Assembly: GCF_014644535.1 (NCBI RefSeq)
Contig: NZ_BMKW01000004.1
Coordinates: 1-64,000, forward strand
From: Neoroseomonas lacus
GTDB lineage: Bacteria > Pseudomonadota > Alphaproteobacteria > Acetobacterales > Acetobacteraceae
DNA: 64,000 nt
Direction of reading: 5' to 3'
A program made the translations under genes and the position numbers. This document shows positions 1 to 8,296 of this stretch, one piece after another. Position 1 is the first letter of the stretch; every line of letters begins with the position of its first letter. The notes beneath the pieces are model-generated. The model saw only the letters and a program-made list of their open reading frames with translations. It did no database searches and was not told the origin of the DNA.

Positions 1-132
1 ATCCGTCTGCCCCCGCGAATCGTCCACGGACACAGCGAATCACAGCCGATTCAATCGACTCAACTTCTTTCCGGATGGGCTCTAAAATGGAGCCATGTTT
101 CGGTAGAGTCCGTTTCGCAAGGGGACGGACGA

Positions 133-399
133 ATGAAGCGCAGCAGGTTCAGCGATGAGCAGATCATCGGGATCTTGAAGGAACAGGAAGCTGGGGCGGC
201 GACGGCGGAAGTTTGCCGTCGGCACGGGGTCAGCGGGGCGACCTTCTACAAATGGAAGGCCAAGTTTGGTGGCCTTGAGGTGACCGAGGCCAAGCGGCTT
301 CGGACGCTGGAGGAGGAGAACGCCAGGCTCAAGAAGCTGCTGGCGGAAGCGATGCTCGACATCGCGGTGCTGAAGGACATCTCGACAAAAAAATGGTGA
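133..399 (+). CDS. IS3-family transposase OrfA (HTH subunit)
   Basis: This is an 88-aa protein whose N-terminal half is the helix-turn-helix of IS3-type OrfA (residues about 5-45, [18 protein letters not shown] region, then [16 protein letters not shown]). It is followed by a leucine-zipper-like coiled coil (about residues 55-80, [17 protein letters not shown]) that mediates multimerisation. The motif pattern is that of the IS407 group. It overlaps OrfB by 7 bases, and the overlap contains the run A AAA AAA in the correct phase for -1 frameshifting. OrfA alone would bind the terminal repeats and regulate transposition. Confidence 0.95.
   Translation: MKRSRFSDEQIIGILKEQEAGAATAEVCRRHGVSGATFYKWKAKFGGLEVTEAKRLRTLEEENARLKKLLAEAMLDIAVLKDISTKKW
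387..393 (+). other. Programmed -1 frameshift site (A AAA AAA)
   Basis: Seven A residues are read in the OrfA frame as the last base of ACA followed by AAA AAA, the classical X XXY YYZ phase. A -1 slip places ribosomes in the OrfB frame, which lies exactly one frame back and is open from here. This would give an OrfAB fusion transposase, as known for IS3-family elements. I did not identify a clear downstream pseudoknot. Confidence 0.75.
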
Positions 400-1283
400 C
401 GCCCGGCGCGAAGCGATGTGCGGTCGCTCATGCCCGGGACTGCCACGGGCTGAGCGAGCGTCGGGCGTGTGATCTGATCGGCATTGCGCGGCGCGTGGCG
501 CGGTATCAGCCGAGCCGGCCGGACGATGCCGGCCTGCGGCAGCGGCTGCGAGAGTTGGCTGCCGAGCGGCGGCGGTTCGGCTATCGGCGTCTGGGTTATC
601 TGCTGGCGCGGGAGGGCCTGTCGCCGAACCACAAGAAGCTGCTGAGGATCTACCGCGAGGAGGGGCTGAAGGTGCGCCGCCGCGGCGGCCGGAAACGGGC
701 GCTGGGGACCAGGGCGCCGATGATGTTGCCGCAGGGTCCGAACCAGCGCTGGTCACTGGACTTCGTCTCCGACGCGTTTGGCTGTGGCCGACGGTTCCGC
801 ATCCTGTGTGTGGTGGACGACTTCACGCGCGAATGCCTGGCACTGGTGGCCGATACGTCGCTGTCGGGTGCCAGGGTGGCGCGCGAACTCGACGCGATCG
901 CGGCGATCCGCGGCAAGCCCCTGGCGGTGGTCAGTGATAACGGTACGGAGCTGACATCGACGTCGATCCTGCGCTGGTCGCAGGAACGGCAGGTGGAATG
1001 GCACTACATCGCCCCGGGCAAGCCGACCCAGAACGCGTTCGTCGAGAGCTTCAACGGCCGCCTGCGGGATGAATGTCTCAACGAGACGCTATTCACCTCG
1101 ATGGCCCAGGCTCGAGCGGTGTTGGCCGCCTGGCGGCACGACTACAACACCGTCCGGCCTCATTCGAAACTTGGCGGGCTCACCCCCGCCGAGATTGCCG
1201 GCCAACGGGGTTGGGGGCATGCCCCCAACCCCGTTGCCATCACCTCAACCATCAGCCATCAACGCAGAGGACTCTCCGTCTGA
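393..1283 (+). CDS. IS3-family transposase OrfB (DDE integrase domain)
   Basis: This is a 296-aa protein with an rve integrase core. The catalytic triad is visible as D123 (WSLDFVSD), D182 (VVSDNGTE) and E218 (AFVESFNG), with 35 residues between the second and third, the DD35E spacing of IS3 elements. The N-terminal HTH_21-like region ([12 protein letters not shown]) and the C-terminal [15 protein letters not shown] motif are also present. An ATG opens the frame inside the slippery run, but the active enzyme is probably the frameshifted OrfAB product. No internal stop is seen. Confidence 0.95.
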   Translation: MVTPGAKRCAVAHARDCHGLSERRACDLIGIARRVARYQPSRPDDAGLRQRLRELAAERRRFGYRRLGYLLAREGLSPNHKKLLRIYREEGLKVRRRGGRKRALGTRAPMMLPQGPNQRWSLDFVSDAFGCGRRFRILCVVDDFTRECLALVADTSLSGARVARELDAIAAIRGKPLAVVSDNGTELTSTSILRWSQERQVEWHYIAPGKPTQNAFVESFNGRLRDECLNETLFTSMAQARAVLAAWRHDYNTVRPHSKLGGLTPAEIAGQRGWGHAPNPVAITSTISHQRRGLSV

Positions 1284-1405
1284 CTGGATACATTCGGGGG
1301 GCACGTCACTTACACTTGAGCTGCATCTCACCACAAAAGCCAAGACGGCACTCTACGAGGCGGTTGTACCCAACTTCCAGTCGGTATGAAAAATCGGAGA
1401 GACGG

Positions 1406-2074
1406 TCAGTTTACGCCCTTCGTGACGCGAGCGATGGTGTCAAGTGCGAGCCGCGCGCCGTGCTGTGCTTCGATCTTCGCCCGTATGTCGCGTAGGCTGG
1501 CGCCCTCGGCCCGCATCGTCCGCGCCGCGACGATCACCTGCTGTTGTGCCGCGATGGACACCAGCATGCCGTCAGGCCCGACGCGATAGCCATAGGGCAC
1601 CTTGCCGCCGGCGTATGAGCCCTGCGCGTCGAGGTACTGGCGCACCGACTTCGTGCGACGCCCGACGGCTGCGCGCTCCTCCTCTGCGAACGCCGCGAGG
1701 ATCGTCAACAGCATCTTGGCGTGTCCGTTGAACACCACGTCGCCGCCTTCGAAGAGGTTCAGGAAACGCAGGCTGATGCCGCGCTGCTTGAAGTCGTGAA
1801 TGGTGTTCAGCGCGTCGCGCGTATCGCGGAACATGCGGTCGAGCGCAGCGGCTATCACCACGTCGCCCTTCCGCAGCGCTGCGAGCAGTGCGGCCCCCTC
1901 CGGGCGCTGAGCGACGGGCGTGCCGCCGGAAACGCCGGCATCGACAAACACGCGCACCGCGTCGTCGCCGAGGGTCATCGCCTTGCCGGTGATCATGCGC
2001 GCCTGCGCGTCGAGGCTGTGTCCCTCGGCCGTCTGCTCTTCAGTGCTGACCCGTGCATAGCCGTAGATCGCCAT
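1406..2074 (-). CDS. Small serine recombinase (resolvase/invertase family)
   Basis: This is a 222-aa site-specific recombinase. The N-terminal resolvase domain starts MAIYGYARVST, with the nucleophile at Ser10, and continues with VDAGVSGG, the LDRMFRDTRDA region and the FAEEERAAVGRRT helix. A short C-terminal part with KVPYGYRV is like the DNA-binding hinge of Hin/Tn3 relatives. I chose ATG at 2074 because the catalytic block begins there and a GGAGG lies 10 bases upstream (2084-2088); longer frames add unrelated residues. It sits beside the IS element in the integrated region and may resolve or invert part of the accessory element. Confidence 0.88.
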   Translation of the reverse strand: MAIYGYARVSTEEQTAEGHSLDAQARMITGKAMTLGDDAVRVFVDAGVSGGTPVAQRPEGAALLAALRKGDVVIAAALDRMFRDTRDALNTIHDFKQRGISLRFLNLFEGGDVVFNGHAKMLLTILAAFAEEERAAVGRRTKSVRQYLDAQGSYAGGKVPYGYRVGPDGMLVSIAAQQQVIVAARTMRAEGASLRDIRAKIEAQHGARLALDTIARVTKGVN

Positions 2075-2193
2075 CCCGTCGGGCCTCCGCGCCCGCCGAA
2101 TGGAGATAGAATTGTCGACTTCCGAACGCAAGCCGACACTCTGAGCAAGCCGACACTCGCCATGCCGCCCGGCGGCGACACGCGTTTGCGGAC

Positions 2194-3990
2194 TCAGCCG
2201 CGGCCGGCAGAGGTCGTCGCTTCGCCATGAGGTACCTCGTCGGAGGCTCGATCGGCCTCCACATCGATCACACGGGTCGCGCGCCCCTCGGCGTCCGCCT
2301 CTGCAAAGAGGCGGGCGTCGCGCACGGTGTCAGCGGCGGCTTCAGCCGCTGTAGCAGCTTGCCGCGCCTCAATAGCGGCGCTGGCGGCAATAACCGCGGC
2401 GCCAGCGACGGCGGCGGGATTGCCGTCGCAGAGGGCCTTAAGCGCTTCCAGATGCATCGCGCGCAGATCACCGCCAGGGGTGTCGCTCGCGGCCGGCACG
2501 CGGCCATAGCCGCGTTCGGTGAGAAATTGCGCCGCTGCCAGGCTCACACCCGAAATGTCGAGCGGACCTGCGCCGGCGTTGACGATGACGATGCCGGCAT
2601 CCGCGACCATGTAACCTTCAATCCGCACATCGGGCCGGGCGCAGAACACCAGCCGACCGTGCAACCAAGGTGCCAGATCAATCAGCGTGCGCGGCGCATG
2701 GCCAATGATCTCGCCCGTTTCGCGCGAGCGGCGCGGCGAATTGAAGAACAGGCCCTCCGTCACCATGCGGACCTGCACGGCGCCACGGAGCGTCTCGACC
2801 AAGCCTGGATCCGATACTCGAATCCATGCGTGGGTGCGGTGCCCCGGCTGACCACCCACCTGCACGACGCGGCTGGATGACCCGCGCAGCTCGATGCGCT
2901 CACATGTCGAAATGCCCGGTACGAGCCGTTCCATCAGAGCGAGCCGGGCGCTGATGTCGAGTCCGCGCCATTCATCGGGCATGCCTTCCGGATCGTCGGC
3001 ATCGAGCAGCAACCAACAAGTGGGCTCGATGCCGCGCTTCAAGCGCGCCGCAACGCGCGTGCCGTCGGCCGTCTGCACGCCACCCGGCGCTTGCTGCCCG
3101 ACTGCCATGCCGAGCATCGCGGCCAGATCGCGTTCCGTTACCACTTTGAATGGCCGTCCATCCGCGCCATGGAAGGCACCGGTGCAGACCGCAAGGGCGT
3201 TCGCTTCCGTGACCACGGCAAGCAGCGCCGCCATAGTCTGCTCGTCGGGCACGGCGCAGGGGTATCCAATACCAGTCGTGACATGGGCGGCGACGGTCTT
3301 CGCGATCTGACCCGCGTTGTCGAGCCGATAGGTCTTGCCGACGAAGCTGGGGTCGCAGCTTCGTATCACCGTCAGGTCGCCATCGCCGACGGTGTGGAAA
3401 GGCCGCAGCTGTCCACGCAGCCCCTGAGGGGCTTCTGCGGCTGCTGCCTCACCGTTCGGCTCGGCTGGTGTGTTGACGGCCTGGGCGCCTTCCTGTTTGG
3501 CCTGCGCTAGCTCCGCTGCCGGTTGCGGCGTGACCGTCTGCCCAATGCCAAGCAGCGCCGCGATGCCCGCCGCATCCATCGCCTGCGTGACCAGCCCGCC
3601 CGGTGGATCGCGCAGGGGCAGAAAGCCCGTCGCTATCAGCCGCCTGTCGCAGCACGTCGTTAGGTCCGCCACGGCGGCTTGCTCGGTGTCGAAGTAGGCC
3701 ACGAGCAGCAACGGCGCGTCATCGGGCCAGCGGCGCGTATGCGGGCCAGGAAATACGTCGGGTGACCGCACGATGGCCGCGAGGCGCCAGCCGTGTCCGG
3801 CATCGTCTCCAAGTGCGAGCCCGGTGCCGCGATAGCCGATGCCGCCCACCCTGTGCGCGTCGGCTTCGGCCTGTGCGCGGTGCACGAGGCGCGTGCCGAC
3901 GATCTGCACCGCATGGTCACGCGACCCAAAGACGCCGCACCAGACCGGCGCCACGTCAAGGGCGATGGCGCCCGGAAACGTGCTGTCCAT
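2194..3990 (-). CDS. Hypothetical 598-aa accessory-element protein, possible primase/replication protein
   Basis: I do not recognise this family with certainty. ATG at 3990 is preceded by GGAGG (3996-4000), so the upstream 54 codons of the open frame were dropped. The centre carries WLLLDADDPEGMP (an acidic DxD-like motif), then RIELRGSSSR and an HAWIRVSDPG segment. The spacing recalls archaeo-eukaryotic-type primases of integrative elements, but this is only a suggestion. The last 100 residues are Ala-rich and probably helical. Its place downstream of an excisionase-like HTH gene and an integrase fits a replication or maintenance role in the element. Confidence 0.6.
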   Translation of the reverse strand: MDSTFPGAIALDVAPVWCGVFGSRDHAVQIVGTRLVHRAQAEADAHRVGGIGYRGTGLALGDDAGHGWRLAAIVRSPDVFPGPHTRRWPDDAPLLLVAYFDTEQAAVADLTTCCDRRLIATGFLPLRDPPGGLVTQAMDAAGIAALLGIGQTVTPQPAAELAQAKQEGAQAVNTPAEPNGEAAAAEAPQGLRGQLRPFHTVGDGDLTVIRSCDPSFVGKTYRLDNAGQIAKTVAAHVTTGIGYPCAVPDEQTMAALLAVVTEANALAVCTGAFHGADGRPFKVVTERDLAAMLGMAVGQQAPGGVQTADGTRVAARLKRGIEPTCWLLLDADDPEGMPDEWRGLDISARLALMERLVPGISTCERIELRGSSSRVVQVGGQPGHRTHAWIRVSDPGLVETLRGAVQVRMVTEGLFFNSPRRSRETGEIIGHAPRTLIDLAPWLHGRLVFCARPDVRIEGYMVADAGIVIVNAGAGPLDISGVSLAAAQFLTERGYGRVPAASDTPGGDLRAMHLEALKALCDGNPAAVAGAAVIAASAAIEARQAATAAEAAADTVRDARLFAEADAEGRATRVIDVEADRASDEVPHGEATTSAGRG

Positions 3991-4088
3991 TAGGGCCTCC
4001 CTGCGTGTTGGGCCGCGTGGAGCCCGGATTGTTCGAGCAGCAATCAATCGGGCCGGCGGGCGGGGCATTTGAGCCCCGCCCGTCATCG

Positions 4089-4850
4089 TCATCTGACGGG
4101 AGCCCGGCCGTACGCGCGGGCCATTGCGATGAGCGGTTCGTCGATGCGGCACGCCGCCTGCCGCGCCACTTCGCCTTCGAATGCGCCAGGATCGGCGACG
4201 GCGGCGTCGATACGCGCGGCCTGCTCATCCGTGATAAAGCAGCGGATGGCTTCCTCGGAAAATTCGCCATGGTCCAGCGTCCCCAAGAGCAGACCGATGG
4301 GCAGGCGGAGCCGCAATCCCGGCCTGATCTGCCGGACGATAACGGCGGCGACGCACGCGCCGCGTTCGGCACCCTCGATGTCCTGCGCCAGGAGATTACG
4401 GGCGCCGGCTGAGCTTGGAACAATGCCGGCCGCGCCATCGGCTGCCATCTGCTGCAACTCGCCGGGCCATGCGCGGCGGAGGCGCAGGCTGCGGCCGGGG
4501 TTGTCACGAAACCACAACAGGTCGTCGTCGAGCCAAGCGCCGCGCGGCAGGTCGAAGCCGCCGCCGGGCGCTTTGTGCATGTCCGCGCAGATGCCGATGA
4601 CCTTCCACAGGAGCGGCTGCGGCACGGCAAGACAACACTGGCCGCAGATGCCACAAGACTGCCCGGCAGGGTCGAGGGCCAGCAGGTACGGCGCGCTGAA
4701 GTCCTTGGCGCCGCAGAAGGCGCAGCCGTGCCGTTCGTAATGGGCAATGGCCGGCTGCATCCGCCGTTGAGCCGAACGCTGCCGGCGGCGTTCCTCAGCA
4801 GCTCGAGCGCGGCGCTCCCGGCGCGAACCTTGGCTCGGATCGGCGCTCAT
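4089..4850 (-). CDS. Hypothetical protein with clustered cysteines, accessory element
   Basis: This is a 253-aa protein of unknown function. A strongly basic N-terminus (RRERRARAAEERRRQRSAQRR) precedes two cysteine clusters, HGCAFCGAKD and QSCGICGQCC, which could bind zinc. The rest is acidic to neutral with no recognised domain. The start ATG at 4850 overlaps the stop of the upstream HTH gene (ATGA), so the two are translationally coupled. The long open frame extending upstream of 4850 is a shadow of that HTH gene. Cargo or replication-accessory function is possible but unproven. Confidence 0.7.
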   Translation of the reverse strand: MSADPSQGSRRERRARAAEERRRQRSAQRRMQPAIAHYERHGCAFCGAKDFSAPYLLALDPAGQSCGICGQCCLAVPQPLLWKVIGICADMHKAPGGGFDLPRGAWLDDDLLWFRDNPGRSLRLRRAWPGELQQMAADGAAGIVPSSAGARNLLAQDIEGAERGACVAAVIVRQIRPGLRLRLPIGLLLGTLDHGEFSEEAIRCFITDEQAARIDAAVADPGAFEGEVARQAACRIDEPLIAMARAYGRAPVR

Positions 4851-5170
4851 GCCGCCGTCTTCCGGCCAGCACGGCGGCCGGCCTTCGCGGTCACGGCATC
4901 GGCCATACCGCAGCCGGCCCGGTAGCGCGGCAGGGCCGCAACGTAGCGGCGCAGGGATTCGACGATGACGATCGTGCGCCGGCCCGCCTGCGCCGCTTCG
5001 ATTTCGCCGCGCGCCAAGGCTTCGTAAAGGGTCGAGCGGCCGATGCCGACGATCCTGCACGCTTCGGAGATGGAGACAGCAAGCGTCTCGGGTGACCCGT
5101 CGATGAAGTCGGCGTAGAGCGCTACGCGCGGCAGCGTCGAGGGGTCGGGTGCTTTGGGTGATGCAGGCAT
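4847..5170 (-). CDS. Excisionase/AlpA-like helix-turn-helix protein
   Basis: This is a 107-aa protein whose centre (about residues 33-72) matches MerR/Xis-type HTH_17 domains: SISEACRIVGIGRSTLYEALARGEIEAAQAGRRTIV. Such proteins act as recombination directionality factors or as regulators of integrative elements. A GGAGGC lies 8 bases before the ATG. It heads a coupled pair with the cysteine-motif gene (ATGA overlap) and lies between that gene and the integrase operon, a layout usual for P4-type genomic islands. Confidence 0.85.
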   Translation of the reverse strand: MPASPKAPDPSTLPRVALYADFIDGSPETLAVSISEACRIVGIGRSTLYEALARGEIEAAQAGRRTIVIVESLRRYVAALPRYRAGCGMADAVTAKAGRRAGRKTAA

Positions 5171-5278
5171 ATCGGGTGCCTCCGGGTTGATGGAGGCTCA
5201 CCAGAAAGCCCACGGCCGGGTCGGACGCCACAACGCCGTTTGCGGAGTCGTCAGGACATCGCAATAATTTTCTGCCGC

Positions 5279-5935
5279 CTATCCAGGTGGCTTCATTCGC
5301 ACGATGGCCCGAAACTGCGTCAGTTTGGGCAACGCGCATTCCAGATCGACATCGGACGGCTCGTCCTCCCTGCTGGAGAATGCCGGCCACCATTCGGGCC
5401 ATCGCGCCTTTAGGGCTTGCCACGCGGCGGCCATCCGGTCCTTGTCCGAAGCACCGGCAGGAAGGGCCGAACACGCCTCGCGCATGATCGCGTCGCGCGC
5501 GCTATGCTTCGCGTGCGCCTTCTTCGCGTTCGCATCCGAGCCTGCCTTGCGCCCCTGCTCCATCGCAAAGCGACCCATCACCGCAATCTTACGGATTTCA
5601 TCGACCACGCTGCGGAAGTCACCGCGCAGTTCATCGGGCATCAGAAATTCGGCCGGTGCGAGGCGACCATGCTTCGCGAGCAATTCGATTCCAGCGAAAG
5701 CCTCTGTGATGTGTTCGCCGTCGAGCCAGTCCGCGACAGGGCTGCCGGTTTCCTGATGCGCCTTCGCCAAGTCGCTCAGAACGAACAGCGCATATGCCTG
5801 TGCGAGCAGCGGAGTGCGGTCTGCCGGCGGCAGGGCAGCGATTCGCCTACGCGTCGTCTCCTTCATCACTGCAACCACGGGCGCGAGCGCCAATTCTGCG
5901 TCGTGGGCCGCTTCGTCCTCCGTGCTCAATGTCAT
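5279..5935 (-). CDS. Hypothetical protein coupled to the integrase
   Basis: This is a 218-aa soluble protein with no recognised domain. It is mostly helical, with an acidic N-terminus (STEDEAAHDAE) and a Trp-rich stretch near the C-terminus (ARWPEWWPAF). Its ATG at 5935 overlaps the integrase stop codon as ATGA, so it is almost certainly the second gene of the integrase operon. Proteins in this position of P4-type islands are often uncharacterised. An integration or stability function is inferred only from position. Confidence 0.75.
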   Translation of the reverse strand: MTLSTEDEAAHDAELALAPVVAVMKETTRRRIAALPPADRTPLLAQAYALFVLSDLAKAHQETGSPVADWLDGEHITEAFAGIELLAKHGRLAPAEFLMPDELRGDFRSVVDEIRKIAVMGRFAMEQGRKAGSDANAKKAHAKHSARDAIMREACSALPAGASDKDRMAAAWQALKARWPEWWPAFSSREDEPSDVDLECALPKLTQFRAIVRMKPPG

Positions 5936-7233
5936 TGCGCAGCGGCCTTGTGCATCGGCAACACGGCGCCGGCGGGACGCGTGCAGTAGGTGGCCCATTC
6001 GGCCATGAGGGTGGCGCGCTTTGTCAGCAGATCGCCGCGCGCATACGCAGCCTCGGCCTTGTCCTTGAGGCCATGCGCCAGCGCCTGCTCGATCACCTCG
6101 CGCGGATGGTGCGTCGCCTCGCCCGCCCAATCGCGGAAGGTGCTGCGGAAGCCGTGCGCCGTCACCGTCTCGCCGGCGGCGTCGGTCCAGGGCTTCTTCG
6201 TGCCGGGACGCTTCATCTTCCGCAACATCATGGTTATCGCCATCGACGACAGGCCACCGCCGCTTCCCCGCCCGGCGAAGACGCGCGCATCCCCTTCGCC
6301 ATCGCCGGCGGCGCGGGCCTCCGCCAGCACCGCCAACGCAGCATCGCTGAGCGGAACGCGATGCTCGCGGCCCGCCTTCATACGCGCCGCCGGGATCGTC
6401 CAGAGGCGCTGCACCGTGTCGATCTCGGCCCAGGTCGCACCGAGCACCTCGCCGGATCGGGCCGCCGTCAGGATGGCGAAGCGCAGCGCCAGCGCCGCGG
6501 CACCGCCGCGTGCTGCCAGCGCGCCCCAGAACGCCGGCAGGTCGCGCCAGTCGAGCGCGGCGTGATGCTCAACCGCCTGCACCTTGGCCTTCTTCGGCAG
6601 CAGCAGGGCCAGGTGGCCCTTCCACCGGGCCGGATTTTCGCCCGACCGCCAGCCGCGCACCTTCGCCGAATCCAGCACGGCCTCGATGCGACCGCGCACG
6701 CGCGAGGCCGTCTCGGGCTTCGTCGTCCAGATCGGGTTAAGCGCCGCACGGACGTGATCGGTGTCGATCCGGTCGACCGGTACGTCGCCGAAATGGGGAT
6801 AGGCGTATGTTTCCAGCGTCGCCGCCCACTGAGCCGCGTGCTTCTCGTTCCGCCATCCAGCCTGCTGGCTCTCGATGTGCTGCTGGGCGGCTTCGCGGAA
6901 GGACGGCATGCGCGCGGCCAGAGCCGCCGCAGCGGCCTCACGGGCGCGCTGCTCGCGCAGGGTGAGAGGGTCGGCACCGCCGCGGACCAGCAGCAGTGCC
7001 TCTTCGGCCTTCCGGCGCGCCGCGGCCAGCGTCACGTCGCCGACGGCACCGAGGCCCATTATCCTGGAGCGCCCGTTGATCTGATAACGGAAGGACCACG
7101 AGGCCCGCCCGCCCTCGCCGGGCTTCGGCGCCTCGATACGCAGGTAGAGGCCGGGGGCGACACGATGGCGCCCCTCGCACTGGCCGCGCAACGCCGCCTC
7201 GACTTCCTTCGTCGTCCACGCCTTCGGCGCCAT
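5932..7233 (-). CDS. int: P4-type tyrosine integrase
   Basis: This is a 433-aa phage/island integrase. The N-terminal DUF4102 arm-binding domain (about residues 1-85; PGLYLRIE, ASWSFRYQINGR) is followed by a SAM-like core-binding domain (about 110-205) and the catalytic domain. Catalytic residues seen are R259 (TAARSGEV), H360 and R363 (AHGFRSTFRDW), H387 (AHGL) and nucleophile Y397 (AAYARGD). It is transcribed away from a tRNA-Ser 3'-end remnant 150 bases upstream, the normal att layout. The downstream gene overlaps its stop. The integrated element therefore extends leftward and leaves the window. Confidence 0.95.
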   Translation of the reverse strand: MAPKAWTTKEVEAALRGQCEGRHRVAPGLYLRIEAPKPGEGGRASWSFRYQINGRSRIMGLGAVGDVTLAAARRKAEEALLLVRGGADPLTLREQRAREAAAAALAARMPSFREAAQQHIESQQAGWRNEKHAAQWAATLETYAYPHFGDVPVDRIDTDHVRAALNPIWTTKPETASRVRGRIEAVLDSAKVRGWRSGENPARWKGHLALLLPKKAKVQAVEHHAALDWRDLPAFWGALAARGGAAALALRFAILTAARSGEVLGATWAEIDTVQRLWTIPAARMKAGREHRVPLSDAALAVLAEARAAGDGEGDARVFAGRGSGGGLSSMAITMMLRKMKRPGTKKPWTDAAGETVTAHGFRSTFRDWAGEATHHPREVIEQALAHGLKDKAEAAYARGDLLTKRATLMAEWATYCTRPAGAVLPMHKAAAQ

Positions 7234-7385
7234 GGCGAAAGCCCCCGGTTCGCGTCCAACAGGGGCACAGTCTATGCGCCGGTTATGGGCACGTCCAGGG
7301 ATGTCTGCGCATGGGCGCAGAAACGAAAAAGCCCCGGAATTCCTGGGCTTTGGCGGGATGTCTGCGGTGTATGAAAAGAGGGCAC

Positions 7386-7419
7386 TGGCGGAGAGGGTGG
7401 GATTCGAACCAACGGTACG
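7386..7419 (-). other. tRNA-Ser 3'-end remnant, probable att site
   Basis: Read on the minus strand, the stretch ends GGTTCGAATCCCACCCTCTCCGCCA when taken in two adjoining pieces (T-arm, then acceptor with CCA). This is the usual 3' end of a bacterial tRNA-Ser. The bases further upstream on that strand do not fold into the rest of a tRNA, so only the 3' part is present. Its position beside the integrase makes it the likely attL/attR half-site of the island. The intact tRNA-Ser should lie at the other border, left of the window. Confidence 0.7.
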
Positions 7420-7462
7420 ACGTCCAGCCCAGATCAGCCCGTCAGCAGCAAATCAAGATGCT

Positions 7463-7483
7463 TGCGTGTCCCCGATTTGAACC
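7463..7483 (-). repeat. tRNA-like 21-bp repeat, copy 1
   Basis: The 21 bases TGCGTG(T)CCCCGATTTGAACC recur with one mismatch at 31626-31646 in the same orientation. On the minus strand they read as a T-loop followed by one half of the stem (GGTTCAAATCGGGG). The 5' half of the arm does not pair, so this is a fragment rather than a gene. It may be a second, older attachment-site scar. Confidence 0.45.
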
Positions 7484-7558
7484 TACGGCAGCAGAGCTGA
7501 GGGCGGGACCGGGTCCCCGCTCGCTATGGATCCAGGCGAGTTCGGTATAAGTGGGTAT

Positions 7559-7806
7559 GGGCCTCCAAACCACCCCACCAAAGGCCTAAGGGCCTCTGGA
7601 CACCTTGAATCGGCGCTGGGCCCGACGGCGTTGCCGACATGAAGAAGTCGCGCGGGGCAGCGTGTCCGGGAGGCTTTATGGCACCGGGCGAGGTGAACCT
7701 CACGCACGCGCGAAATCTCCGCCCTGCCCAGCGCCACGTGTGAGGTTTCCAAAGGCCTTAAGCCTTTGGTGGGGGAGGTCCGGAGGGGGCAAAGCCCTCT
7801 CCGGTT
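7559..7806. repeat. Nested-hairpin intergenic element, copy A
   Basis: This is the first of five related elements. The left arm (7559-7604) has the order CCACCCCACC, then a near-palindrome CCAAAGGCC...GGCCTCTGG, then CACC. The right arm (7741-7806) carries CCAAAGGC-CTTAA-GCCTTTGG, then GGTGGGGGAGGTCC and an outer hairpin GGAGGGGGC-AAA-GCCCTCTCC. The outer hairpin of the left arm is truncated. The 130-base interior shows no gene. The rest of the interval 7234-7837 holds only the att remnant and the tRNA-like repeat. Confidence 0.8.
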
Positions 7807-7837
7807 CCGGTGCTCGGCCACGTCGTGCCGGCCCTCG

Positions 7838-8296
7838 TCACAGCGTCCGCGCCAGCGCGAGCAGCTGGTCCGTCGCCTTGCCCCAGCCGTCGTGGAAGCC
7901 CATCGCCTCGTGCCTGGCGCGGGCTTCCTCCGTCGCGTGCATGGCAAGGCCGCGATAACGCGTGCCGCCGGCGATCGGCTCGAAGGTGATGATGCCGGTC
8001 ATGAAGCTGGCGGCGGCCGGCCGATAGCCGCCGGTCAGCGCGTCGGTCCAGACCAGCCGGCGTTCCGGCACGACCTCAAGGTAGCAGCCGACATTCGGCA
8101 TCGCCTCGCCGTTCGGGCCGCGCATGACGCCGCGGAAATGACCACCGGGGCGCAGGTCGAGATCGACATCGCTGATTCGCCAGGGCACCGGACAGAACCA
8201 CTGCTCCATGAGCTTCGGCTGCGTCCAGCAGGCCCAGAGCATGCCTGGTGCTACGTCGAGCTCGCGTTCGATGACCAGGTCGAGCGCGGGGTCCAT
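7838..8296 (-). CDS. AHSA1/SRPBCC-family protein
   Basis: This is a 152-aa START-like (SRPBCC) protein of the activator-of-Hsp90-homologue type. The diagnostic N-terminus DLVIERELDVAP is followed by LWACWTQPKLMEQWFCP, and the C-terminal helix has GFHDGWGKATDQL. The fold binds hydrophobic ligands; the actual ligand is unknown. Its ATG at 8296 overlaps the stop of the VOC gene by one base (TGATG), making it the last gene of the TetR-led operon at 10.2-7.8 kb. Confidence 0.88.
   Translation of the reverse strand: MDPALDLVIERELDVAPGMLWACWTQPKLMEQWFCPVPWRISDVDLDLRPGGHFRGVMRGPNGEAMPNVGCYLEVVPERRLVWTDALTGGYRPAAASFMTGIITFEPIAGGTRYRGLAMHATEEARARHEAMGFHDGWGKATDQLLALARTL

Larger units (their letters stand above)
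3..1308 (+). mobile_element. IS3-family insertion sequence, IS407-like group
   Basis: The element holds two overlapping transposase frames between imperfect terminal inverted repeats. The right end, read inward on the minus strand, begins TGACGTGCCCCCCGAAT. The left end near base 3 has a related stretch (TCTGCCCCCGCGAAT followed by TCCA). Both ends are approximate because the left one almost coincides with the window edge and no target duplication can be checked. OrfA resembles the IS407 group, and the two frames are joined by an A7 slippery run, so the copy looks intact and potentially active. Confidence 0.85.

Noticed and set aside
4089..5474. 461-aa minus-strand frame
   Set aside because: Its first 208 codons read the HTH gene in another frame. 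The real gene starts at 4850 with an ATGA overlap.
7386..7483. A complete tRNA-Ser gene on the minus strand
   Set aside because: Only the T-arm and acceptor 3' end can be formed. No anticodon arm, D-arm or matching 5' acceptor strand is present in the following 90 bases.
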